This document shows positions 35,700 to 46,601 of a stretch of DNA of 64,000 bases, one piece after another. The DNA is from Melieria omissa. Its lineage: Eukaryota; Arthropoda; Insecta; Diptera; Ulidiidae. Each line of letters begins with the position of its first letter. Positions within the stretch are counted from its first letter, which is position 1. Under the pieces are notes generated by a model, which saw only the letters and a list, made by a program, of their open reading frames with translations, did not search any database and was not told the DNA's origin. The position numbers and the translations under genes were made by a program. The stretch covers positions 8,432,001-8,496,000 of the forward strand of contig OZ020269.1 of NCBI GenBank assembly GCA_963971225.1, written 5' to 3'.

Positions 35700-38600
35700 G
35701 AGGGTTAATTCCTTACGCTTAAAAAGCGCATATTTGTGTATAAAAAAACACAAAAATCGAGTCAAGCAAATTTTGCAAAACTGCCTAAAAATATTTCACA
35801 TAAAAACGCAGCATTTAAGCGCCGCCGGCGCTGAATTCCGTTTTCTGCATTCTCGCAGGTTGCAACTGAAGCAATGCAGCTGCAGCCACGCGCAGTGCGC
35901 ATCAAATGTGTTTTTGATTATATGCGCCTGCGCAGCAATTTGCGAGGCCTGTACAAATACAAATTTGCCAGCGCAAATAAGCGTCAAAAGTGAATACAAA
36001 TAAAACATAAAGCGCTGCACAGATCGAGGAGACGGGCGGCGCAGAAAGGTCAGAGTGTAATTTGACAGCCGCTGCCGCTGCTGCTGCAGCAGGTTGCAGT
36101 TCAACCTGTGGCGGCCTGAGAATCGCATTGAATTCGATTCGACGTGAAGACCGCAATCGAGTGCTCAACTTTTGATTGAACGAATGCCACAGCCAGACTG
36201 CAGATTGCTGTGCCGAATCACTCCAATCGACACTTTCAACTGGTGGCAAATGCCAATCGGCGGCAGCAAATCAGTTTGCGATTCCGTCTTCCACCCGCGA
36301 AGGTGCCAAATTGCAAATTGCATTCGCAGCAACTGTTGTTGTAGGTGCTGGCTGATTTATTTTTGCGGTTAAACGCAAACGTAATTGGCGCCCTTTTGCA
36401 GCCTCTGAGGTGGCGTTCGCGCTGTGTCAATGGCCGAGTGCAAAAATCAACAACCCGAAGAAACGTGCAGTGTCGACACCGATTGTTTGATTGTTTCTGT
36501 GCGCGCGCACTCGCCAAGGCGTCCACGCTGTCTTGCATACCGCTGCCAGACAGGACGCAACAACTGCAATTTCCGCCAGTCTTATTTCATGCATTTTAGT
36601 GGAGCGATTATGCTAAACGGCCGCATTCATTTCCATCAAGCGGCGTGCGCAACGCTCTCAATGCTTCACAACTGTGGCATAATTTCGAGCCATTTCAAGT
36701 CGTTGCGACCAGTGACGGACCTGATGGAGTGCAATGCGTTCTTTCGGTTACGAATTAAAAGTGCTTCATTAACATAAAATTAACTTAAATTAGGGCAAAA
36801 AACGCACAGCACAACAAGGAGTGTGCATTCAATTAAAGACGAGCTGAAATGAAATGCTGAAAGTGAAGAAAAAAATGCGAGTAAAAGAAAGAGGAATAAC
36901 TTAACGATTTTTAATCGATCCTGAAAGGGAAGTCACAAATCAAAGTAAGGGAAATCAACTCGAAGATTCTTAGTCGACATTAACCGACTCTATGGAATGT
37001 AATGTAAAATCATTTAATGGGGCACGTGGGGCGGGGTAGGGGTGTATATCGCACAATATTTTGTTAAGATTTTTGTTTTTGCTTTGTCAGGTCGGACATT
37101 TTTCTGGCACTAATATAGATTTTTTCATGAGCTGCGAGCAACATTTAGTCAGTGCCAGTTTCTCAAAAATATTTACAGCAGTTCATGTTGATGAAAAATG
37201 CACAATGCAACAAAACAAAAACAACAGCAGCTCACCTCACCATCTCAGCTCAGCTCAGCACGGACTGCGTGAGTGTGGCGAAACTTTTTGCTGAATCCAA
37301 ATGGCGCGTTGGATTTCGATGAAATTGCGTTCGCATTAGATTAGGCGGGCAGGCGGGCGCACCGAAAAGACGAAACTCTAATAAATACAAACAAAGCGCT
37401 CGAAAGCGCAGCGATTTGGCGGCAATCACGGCAGTGGCCACAAGGAAAATCTCATAAACTCGACAAAAGCCAAGTCCTCCAACGTGGCGATTCATTCATA
37501 AGCACAACAATAACAACAACAAAAGCAGCCGCAATGGCCTGAAAACGAAAATCTTGCCCGGAGCCAGCGAAACAACAAAACTGTAAGCCACGATCAGGAA
37601 GTTGGAACGGTGGTGGCTGGTGGCGTTTGTGGCTGCGCTGATAATTCAAGAAGGCAAAAACAACAACAACAAAATGGCCAACAGAAAATGAGAAAAATCC
37701 GCAAGATAAATAATGCATCTCTCACGCACATTGCCCGAGCCGGGGCAGAGCTGCGGCTGGCAGTGGGCCCACGGAGTCAGATCGTAGTCGAGGAGGAAGG
37801 TGGATTACACGGCGCGCGGCGGTAATGAGCGCTGATAGTGCAGGCGCGAGGCGCTCCTTGCGACGTTTTAGGTGCATTGCTGCGTACATTGTGTGTTTTG
37901 GTTGTTTGTTTTTTTTTGTTTGGCGGCGTGCAATTTTTTCCGTACGAAGCAGAAGGCGGCCGCCTAATTTAAGCGACGTTGAAAGCGTTCATTACGGAAT
38001 TGTGCTGCGGAGGCTGTTTGGGCCTTTGTTGTTGTTGTTGCATTGTTTATGATTTTGGCCTGTGGTGGCATTATTTCGAATTTCAAATGTTCGCCATGAT
38101 CGAGATTGCTTTCGGGTAATTTAAGCGCAGATTTTTGCTAGTTAGCTGCATGCGCTGCGCACAGTGGTCGCGGCCATACGTAAAGGTGATCAAATTGTTC
38201 TATGAATGCAGAAGACATCGAGAGACCGAACTGTCGCCAACTGCAACCACAGTACCGTTAGTGCAAATCCATTGTTTTATAGCATTGCTGACAATCGCTC
38301 GATCGACACGATCATCATAGAATTTTCAGCTGATGTTTCCTCACCGCGAGCGGTTTTCAGCAAGTTAAGTGTTGTTGCTGCAATGTTGCCGTTGTAAAAC
38401 CAACAGCAAGTGGCATTAATTAAAATGCCATAATTCTTGGCGTTGTTAGATGACGGCGAAAATAATTTACAGAAAATCTTGCAAAGCCGCTTAGACAGCA
38501 ACCGGGCACAAGTCGAAAAGCGAACCGACCGCGGTTCAAGACGTTGCAAGCGATGACCTGCAGCAAATGAAATTTGCGACTGTGTGCGTCTAATTTAAAT

Positions 38601-39750
38601 TTGCCCCGAGTTGCCCGCTCACTGTCAGCAGCAACAAATTATCACAATTGCTATGAAGTTGCAGCGCTGCCTGATGAGAATCGCCATTAAAGCTGCATGA
38701 AGCGTGCGTAAAACGGGTGTCAGTGTGTGTGTGTGTGTGTGTGTGTCAGCAGCTGAGTCTGGCGTTTAATTGCTGGTCATTTGTTGCTGCTGCTGGCCAC
38801 AGTTGCATTAATTTCATAATTCAATAAAACTCATCATGTTGCAATCAAAAGTGCAGCTTGTTAGGGTGTCAAGCCGTTGCCACTGATGACAGCAGCGCCA
38901 AGGCGGCATTTGTGCGTGAGGAAAGATGCTGCTGGTAGCGGCGACCGTTGCGGTCAAATGCAACGCGTGAATTGCTCCGAATTATCTAAAGGGCAGCCGG
39001 GTGCGTCAGCCTACCAGTGCGCTGGCGTGTCGACGGGTTGACCGCATAGATGAGGGCAGTTTGTTTCGGGTGCAATTTGTGTTTGCTCATTTACGCATTG
39101 TTCGGGTGATTAATTGTGCGCCGCTGCTCAAGGAATTGTCTCCTTAATTCTTTATTTATTAACAATGTAAGACAAGCTTCGATCGCTAGCGGATGGCAAT
39201 GTGAATAAATGAATGAATGAAAGCGTTGTGTAGTGTTTTCACGCCGACTTCTTTCAATGAAGGCTGAGACTAAAATGTGGGCTGAACAGTAAAAGGGTTT
39301 AAGAGTTCTCAGGGGATCAGGTAATGTGGTTTTTTTTAGTTAGTATTGGTTAAGACATTTCTGTCACCATTGCTGTCCGTTGTGGTCTGGAGTTTGCTGA
39401 ACTCCTTGAATGTCGATTTGAGTTCAATAAAGTTCGATGCTCAGTCATTGCATTACAACATCAAACCAGAGCAACACTACTTGAACTACTTTTGAAATAA
39501 AGCTTCAAATTCTGCGTTAAATGTCTTTTAAATAATAAAGTACTTTCTTCTTCTCAAAATCATCAAATTCTCTTCAGAATGGTTATATTCAAATCTTTCT
39601 ATATTTTCAATGATTTTTACGAATCAGTATCCCGACATTGCAATGTCGAGGAACACAATCTCACTAAAGTTCAGGTTCAGATCAAAAGATTTAAAACTGA
39701 ACTTAGTAACAAAAGGAACTATCGGAAACGTATCTGATAGACCAGCATAA
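35700..39750. other. Non-coding region, no gene recognised
   Basis: Mixed composition with several triplet-repeat tracts (37500-37700, 38030) and a GT microsatellite at 38723-38746. Overlapping short ORFs at 36170-36780 and 37610-38050 have no recognisable domain or splice context. Confidence 0.5.
38723..38746. repeat. GT microsatellite
   Basis: About 12 GT units in a row. Confidence 0.95.
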
Positions 39751-39757
39751 GATATCT

Positions 39758-40290
39758 TGGTACACAGATGGCTCCTTAACGGAGGAGGGCACCGATATCT
39801 ATAGGCGTATACGGGCCGAAGGTAAGATTCTCGGAACCTACGAGAAAACACACCACTATCTTCCAGACGGAAATATACGCCATTGAAAGGTGTGCTTATT
39901 TCAATCTGACGAGGAGACACCGGAACCTAAAGATTGCTATCCTCTCTAAGACCCTACCAGGTGTCCTCGAAATTGGTTCTGGAGTGCTTTGAGAAGCTGA
40001 CCGAACTTGGCCGTTACAACCAGGTCTGGGTATTTTGGGTTCCGGGCCACGATGGCATTGAAGGAAACGAACGGGTCGACGAACTGACAAGGAGGGGAGC
40101 TTCCATACCCTTTGTTGGCCCTGAAACCTTTTGTGGTTTGGAAAAAGGAGCTTCTTCTATCCCAACAAGAAAGGACGAGATAACCAGAAGGAACAAATAC
40201 TGGGAAAATCAACCAGGTTTAGAGCATTCCAAGGTGGTTACCGGGTCCTACAATAGGAAAAGATTCGAGGAAGGTATGACACTATCATCA
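39758..40290 (+). pseudogene. Non-LTR retrotransposon RNase H fragment, frameshifted
   Basis: Three reading frames in succession carry parts of one RNase H domain. WYTDGS (catalytic Asp) starts at 39758. QTEIYAIE (catalytic Glu) lies near 39867. Then come VSSKLVLECFEKL and the final VPGHDGIEGNERVDEL block in the 39934-40356 frame, followed by a tail of the type seen after RNase H in I-like non-LTR elements. The segment that should hold the third catalytic residue, between IAILS and the VSSK part, is shortened. At least two frameshifts show it is dead. Confidence 0.8.
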
Positions 40291-40295
40291 AGCAT

Positions 40296-40363
40296 TCGAT
40301 ATTACTCATTATCGAATGCGTATATATGTATATTATTACTCGATATTACTCACTAACGAATGC
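40296..40363. repeat. 24-bp direct repeat with palindromic tips
   Basis: TCGATATTACTCATTATCGA followed by ATGC (40296-40319) recurs with two changes at 40340-40363. GCATTCG and CGAATGC also make an inverted pair around the first copy. It follows the RNase H fragment directly. Confidence 0.7.
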
Positions 40364-40369
40364 TTTGTT

Positions 40370-43300
40370 TCTGAACGCCAACACAAAAATTTTGTTCTTT
40401 GTTCTACTTTATCTCCAACTATCATCCGTCATCATCATATTTAATACTTAGGTTTGATTTAGTTAGATTTGTTTCGATTCGAATTTTAAGTTTTTTACTG
40501 TGTTAGATGAGGGTGCCACCAATATTCAACGGTGACCTGGTATAACCTCAAAACGTTGATAGCTCGCCGGCTTTGGTTTTCTGATGCTTCGCAATGCACA
40601 CTCATATTTTTTACTTCAATAATGCTGGGAAACTTTTACAACTACGACTTATTAATGAACGTATATCTAATAATAATTTTGTAAGTTTTTTATTTGTGCC
40701 AAAATCAATGCTTTGCCAACACACAACAAAAAAAATATATTCCATCACTTAAATCGTGCTGCATTATTTTTTTTCTTTTTATCAACTTAATAGTTTAATG
40801 ACGCAGGGAACAAGAGGTTCAACTTTAATTTAAAAACAAATTGCAAACCCATTGTTGTCTTGCGATGACAACACGCGCAAACATATAACAAAAGTATTTT
40901 TATCCAACTGGAGGGCAACGTCAGTGCGGCAGCTGGCCAATTCGCCATAGTCACAACAAATCTGCCATCTGCATCGAAACGCTCTCAATTTGCGAGCTTG
41001 TCAACACAACACTAACGATTTTCCACAAAAATAGCGCGCAAACAAATAATTCATAAAAATTCTTATTAAACTGATTACAATTTCCGTTTTGTTGTTGCAT
41101 TTTTTGTGGGTAATAGCAGCATCTAATTGGAGACTTACCCGAGTTTCTTCTTTGGTGGCAAAGTGCAGCGCGACCTGAGTCAAGAAAACAATAGTCAAAC
41201 TGCAGCGGCTGCAAATTGTGCCACAACGTTCGCAAACCAAACACAAAAAGCACACACACGTTGCCTTTCAGACTTTGCGCCTCACTGCGGCTTTTGGTTT
41301 TTTGACACTTTATGAACGCGTTAAATTGTTGTTAACTTTTACCGAGCGGAATTTTTGCCAACTTTTCGCACGTAGCAGCAGCAACAGCACAAGCGAGCGA
41401 AAACAAAAACAAGCAGAAAAAAAATTGAATCTGCTTGACAGCGCACTGACAGACTTGTTGATTAAATGAAACGTGCGAGCGAGATGGCAGTAGTGTGAGT
41501 GTCATTGTAGCGCGCACTGTGCGGAGTTGCGTGCAGTGGTGAAATTTTAGTGTGGAAAACAAGTCAAATGTTTTCGAAATTAATTGTAAATGAGTGTCGA
41601 AAGAGAATTAGTGAGCAAATTTTATTAAATATGAATAGGAAAATATAAACAATTCAATAAAAAAAGGAAAATATATAAATCAAGCGAATTTTATGGAACA
41701 GCTGCTGCACTGAAATAACAAGGTGTTGCAGATGCATAGAAAATTACAGCGCCATCTAGTGCACAGAACAAAACTGCAAGTAGCTGGTTGGAATTGTTTA
41801 TTGAGTTTGTACTACTAAACGCTAGAGGGCGCTGATAATGATCTAAAATTTGCTTCTTTATTGCCACATTTGTGTTCTAATTGCTCCTGGACACTGATTT
41901 CGCCTCAACTTCGGCAGTTCTTCGTAATACCGAATTGCTTAGAGAAGAGGTCTCAAAATAAGACCCCAAAAGATGAGTTGAAACTAAAAAGCGACTTAGA
42001 AGATTGTTTGAAGTTTCTGAAAAGTCCACGAGATGCTTAGGGTTTACTGTGATAATTATGATTTGGTTTTGCATCACAAACTGGGTGCAAAGGGTCAGAG
42101 AAAAAATTTTGGCTAGAGTAAAGCCTGGTGTTCGAAAAACTGGCAGGAAGCCCACTTTTGCTTTGGTTACAGCTCCTTTATCTAAGTTTTTAAGCCTCAC
42201 AAGAAATTCAAAAGCCTTTTGAGTATTTTTGTATGTATGTAATGGTTTCAACAAGAAAAATGAAAACAAAATATTTTGAAATCGTCGCTTTGCTCTTTTC
42301 AGCTTTCTTCACTTTGCTCGTGACTATGTGCGCTTCGATTCAAAAGCGTTGATTTGTTCTCGACGCTTTGCTCGCCGCTTTGCTCGCCGCTCCACTATGT
42401 TTTTAGCCTAAGAACGAAATATTCTTTAGGTTTGTTGAAAAATTCAAGTACAAAAATTGAAAAAACAATTTGCCACAAAATTAATTTCGGCAATATTTTT
42501 TAAAATTTTCTTTCACGGTGCTGTTAACTTCAAAATTAATGCATTAAATATTGTACAATGGCTTGGCCAATCCACAATACTAGTCTGTCCCACCAAAAAT
42601 CGTCCATGTGGTTCAAATTTGTTATTGAAGTACCGACTAAAGTAAATCATTAGTGCAATTTTGCGACAGTTTGAAGCGTTTCTCTCGCCAATTGTTGCTA
42701 CGCCACATTGCTTTCGACCATCGAAAGCCACACTTAAATGCCAGCAATTTTCACTTTTACTTTTTGAATTGGGCCTAACAAGCAAATAACTGACTTGCTC
42801 CCGTAACCCACTTGCGGCCGTTTTCTAAATTTGCGTCAAACGTTTACGCAATTATCGAGCCGCCCAATTTGATTTTTATTTCAGCACAACTCATCCATAA
42901 ATTGTTTTTTGTCATTGGTCTCCATAAAAAAATACAACAATTTTGAAAAAGCAAAAACTCAGCACTCATCGCTGTGACCTTACTGATGGCACGTAAATAA
43001 CAAACGACTGCAAATAAAATAAAACATTAACCAATGGAAAAAATCACCAATTCATCAATTAAAAAAATATAAATTATTTACCTCAACCATTCAATTCTCC
43101 ATTAAATTCTTCAACATTGAGAAAAACCCTCACTTTGAGGCACAACAACCTTCGCGCTTCGACGCCGAACTCTCAACCTCAACCCCACTTGGCCAATAGC
43201 GGTCAGCGGCTGCCACAGCACCGCCTCCACCCGCGGACCACTGCGTCGGTCACTGGTCACTCCAATGTTGGTCGTTGGTCATGCGTGGTTGACGCATCTA

Positions 43301-43620
43301 ATCGCCGAGTGCGCTGCACCACGATGACTAATCGTCGCAGAGTTATTTTCAGTCAATTTAATTTTCATATTTTTTCATTTTAATATTTTTTCAGCTGTGC
43401 GTTTGTTTTTTCCAATAGTTTACCATTTGCTGGCAAACTCAGGCGGCATATAAAATTCCCTACATGCAGCATGTCAAATTCATTCCGATTTCATTTCTTG
43501 TCACCGACCAAATTGCGCTGTAATTCTTGCTGTAAATAGTGAAAATCATAACAAACAAATAAACAACACAAAGCTGGCAATTACGATTTGTTGGGGGATT
43601 TTTGAATAATTTTTTGTGTG
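40370..43620. other. Intergenic region upstream of the OBP cluster
   Basis: AT-rich sequence with triplet runs and no convincing gene. It contains two CTCF-like motifs listed separately, and near 42310-42400 a short stretch with four degenerate copies of CGCTTTGCTCG. Confidence 0.5.
41746..41834. promoter_or_regulatory. Pair of CTCF-like motifs, divergent
   Basis: The minus strand reads GCACTAGATGGCGCTGT (41762-41746) and the plus strand reads GCTAGAGGGCGCTG (41821-41834). Both resemble the CTCF core CACTAGRKGGCGC. The sites point away from each other, about 60 bp apart and about 2 kb upstream of OBP-A. An insulator function is inference only. Confidence 0.35.
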
Positions 43621-43626
43621 TTCAAC

Positions 43627-43633
43627 TATAAAA
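43627..43633 (+). promoter_or_regulatory. TATA box of OBP-A
   Basis: TATAAAA lies 110 bp upstream of the OBP-A start codon. An initiator-like TCAGT follows at 43666-43670, slightly further downstream than usual. The surrounding CAGCGTTG...CAGTGAAAAG block aligns with the region upstream of OBP-B, which lacks the TATA sequence. Confidence 0.6.
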
Positions 43634-43736
43634 GCGGCAGCGTTGGTGGCGCTTTTGATTATTTGTCAGTGAAAAGTTGTGCTGCATTGGTGGCAAAATT
43701 CCATCGCTATTGCACACATCAGTAAAAGTGAAGAAA

Positions 43737-44794
43737 ATGTATAAAAATTACATGTTGGTGTGCTGCTTGCTGCTAGTTGCCATGCAGAGTGTGAGTTGCA
43801 GTTGAATCAAAAACGCTTTGGCGAAAATAACTGTCCTTTTTTTTGTTGCAGTGCAGCGGGGCAGCAGTGGCTATTGACTGTCAGCATCCGCCACAGTTGG
43901 TGGTAAGTTTTGGCGATAAGTAAATAAATACATTCGAATTGTTTAGTGCATGAAAAGGATCTCGGAGTCAAAACGAAAGACTCGAGACACGAACTCACTC
44001 ATTGCCACTTGGAGTTTTTGAATATTTGCTGTATGTACGTTTTTTATTAGGATCCGGCGCTCTGCTGTCAGGATGGCGGACGTGATGTTGTCACCGAAAA
44101 TTGCGCCAAACGTCTTGGCATCACCGGCCAACCAACGGATGCACCACCCACCACTGAAACGGCTACGGTAAGTGCGACAACGAACAAATCGAGACAGATA
44201 AAAAGTAATGAAATAAAAATATAACTAAATATATATAAATATAAATATATATAAATAAATAAAATAAATATATATAAATATATAAATAATATAAAAAATA
44301 TAACTAATATATTTTAGAATCGAATTAGGAAAAAGTAAAAAATATTAAATTTAAAAAATCAAATTAAATATAGTTAATTATTTTTTAAAAATAAAAACTC
44401 AATTCGACTATTGTTGCAGTGTCTGGCCGAGTGCATCTTGACCGAATCAAAATACATGCCACAGCCGCAACAGCTCAACTTTGATACCATTCGCAGTGAT
44501 CTGCAGTCGCGTTTCGCCAACGATTCGGTTTACGTTGACACAATGCTGGAATCGTTTCGCAAGTGCCAGCCGATTGCGCAGCGCAACATGCAGGCGCTGA
44601 CTCGGTCGTGGTTCGCCTCGGCGACGGTGCAGCGCGGCTGCAGCCCCTTCTCTGGCATATTGCTCGGCTGCACCTACATGGAGTACTTCAAGAACTGTCC
44701 GGCGCACCGCTGGACCGAGAACGCCGACTGTGCGCTGGCCAAGCAGTTTGTGACGCAGTGCGCGTTCGGCGCCTCGCCAAGCGGCCGACGCTGA
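43737..44794 (+). CDS. Plus-C odorant-binding protein (OBP-A)
   Basis: Secreted carrier of the insect Plus-C OBP class, which bind small hydrophobic ligands extracellularly. Coding segments are 43737-43790, 43852-43902, 44051-44167 and 44420-44794, all phase-0 junctions with GT-AG introns, giving 198 residues. A hydrophobic signal peptide covers about residues 1-20 (MYKNYMLVCCLLLVAMQS). The mature part has twelve cysteines in the Plus-C layout: C2-x3-C3 (CLAEC), C4 (RKC), C4a-x9-C5-x8-C6 followed at once by Pro (KNCP), then two more Cys nine residues apart. The third intron (44168-44419) is AT-rich. AATAAA lies at 44917. It is the upstream member of a tandem pair with OBP-B. Its ligand and tissue cannot be told from sequence. 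Confidence 0.93.
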
Positions 44795-44922
44795 CGATGT
44801 GCTGAACATGTTTGCATTATTTAGATTTAAGACTGACACATTTTCTGCATCATAATTTGCCATTTCAAATGCATGTGCACAATTATTTGTAACAATTTGT
44901 AATCAACAAGAAAAACAATAAA

Positions 44923-45573
44923 ATATTAATTAAGTGCGCGCAATGGTTCGCCGAGTTAAGGGATATGCCTGAGTGTTTCACTGGTTTTGGTGGTTTGTGA
45001 CTTTTGTGAACGCATTTGACATTACTACAATGCAGAAAACTAGATTTAAGCACATAGAGATCCGACGTAGTCTTCGACTCAAAGATCCTCTACGGAGCCT
45101 CCAAAGAGCCGTACGGACAGCTTCATCGTTCCGCAATACCTTCGTTGGTTTCAAACTAAACCTAACCTAACACACTAAACCAAATCTAACCAAAACAAAC
45201 GGGACCTTTTCTAACCAAACCTTATTTGACCTGACATACCCTAACCCAACCTTATCTAGGTGCATTACTACTTTTAAAATTTTCCTATAATTTCCTATAA
45301 TTTTGTATGTTTTCTTAAATTTGCTTTTTATTTCAATATTTTTTTTTTTTTTTTTGTAGCAGCTTTCGTTTTTAGACTTCAATAATATTGTCTTAATTTC
45401 TGAATTTTCGCATGAATGAATTTCTGAATTGTTGCACTTTTAGTGAGCTTAACTCAGTGCAACAGCGTTGACGCGGTTTGCGGTTCTTGACCAGTGAAAA
45501 GTGCTTGGACAGCGAAATTCATTCAGTATTGTTGGGAAAATTGCGCAGGCGCCACATAAATTAGTGAAGTAAA
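44923..45573. other. Spacer between OBP-A and OBP-B
   Basis: Contains a CCTAA-rich stretch (45160-45260) and a T-run. At 45460-45505 there is a block homologous to the OBP-A core promoter (CAGCGTTG, then CAGTGAAAAG) without a TATA box. Confidence 0.6.
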
Positions 45574-46348
45574 ATGTACAAAAACCCCGTTTTGGTGTGC
45601 TGGCTGCTGCTGTTTGCAGTGCAAAGTGTGAGTTGCAGTTGCAGCAAGAATGCTTCGCTTATTTGGAAATAATTTTCGTTTCCTTTTTGCAGTGCAGCGG
45701 AACAATGGCTGCAATTGATTGCCAGCATCCGCCGAGAATAAGTCTGGTAAGTTCAGTTAAAAATTAAGCAAAAACAAAATTCAAACTGATGCATGGAAAG
45801 TGGAGTTTTTAACAAAGTTGAATCTTGTGCGCATATTAGAATCCGACAGTTTGTTGCCTGAATAGCGGAGCAGACGTGATGTCGCAATGCTTCAAGCGTC
45901 TGGGCATCGACGACCAAAAGCCACTGGGCACCGAAGCGACCGCTGTAAGTGTGAAAACCTGCGCCACTAAAAGTTCTAATAATATTTTGTGCAGCGCCTG
46001 GCCGACTGCATTTTGACCGAAACCCACCTGACGCCCAAGCAGAGCCCGCACGAATTGGAGAGCATTCGCGGCGTTCTGCTATCGCTCTACGCCAACGATT
46101 CGATCTATGTGGAGGCGCTACTGGAGTCGCTGCGCAAGTGCCGATCGATAGTCAAGCGAAATCTGTTGCAATTCCAGAAGCTCTGGCACCAGCAGGTGAC
46201 GCCGCACAAGTACAACGTTGTCGCTCAGAAGGCGCTCGGCTGCAGCGGCACCGCACGCAGCAGCAGCTGCCCGGCGAACGGCGGCATCGACAACGCCAAC
46301 TGTGCGCAGGCCAGGCAGTTCCTGAGGCAATGCGTGTGGAAGGAGTAG
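45574..46348 (+). CDS. Plus-C odorant-binding protein lacking two cysteines (OBP-B)
   Basis: Tandem paralogue of OBP-A with the same four-segment structure and phase-0 introns: 45574-45627, 45693-45746, 45840-45944 and 45995-46348, giving 188 residues. Signal peptide MYKNPVLVCWLLLFAVQS. Ten of the twelve Plus-C cysteines remain. C2 of the C-x3-C motif is Arg (RLADC; codon CGC against TGT in OBP-A), and C4a, nine residues before C5, is Tyr (codon TAC against TGC). C5-x8-C6-Pro and the two C-terminal Cys are kept. The frame is open and the splice sites intact, so it looks functional rather than decaying. AATAAA lies at 46475. The poly(A) region abuts the 3' end of CFAP61 on the other strand. 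Confidence 0.93.
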
Positions 46349-46601
46349 GCGCGCGCCAAATCTCTTCGATGTACTCGAGTGTGTCTGGACTATTCAGTTT
46401 TCTTGCTCTGAGTAAACAATTTTTGCAACAACAAAAACAATAGCGACTGCAATAACGGACATAATGAACATATAAATAAAAATAGAAACGAAATTTTTAA
46501 TTTTCTCCGAGTCGAGAGGCGACAAATTGTTGCTCAGCGCAATGAAATATATATACGGAATAATAATAAACAACAAATATATATAGAGTGCTATGGTGCG
46601 T

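Noticed and set aside
44447..44863. 138-codon minus-strand ORF opposite OBP-A
   Set aside because: It is a shadow of the last OBP-A coding segment; the plus frame carries the conserved cysteines.
45160..45260. CCTAA-rich stretch resembling the insect TTAGG telomere repeat
   Set aside because: Copies are irregular and interspersed, and higher flies lack TTAGG telomeres; it is probably low-complexity sequence.
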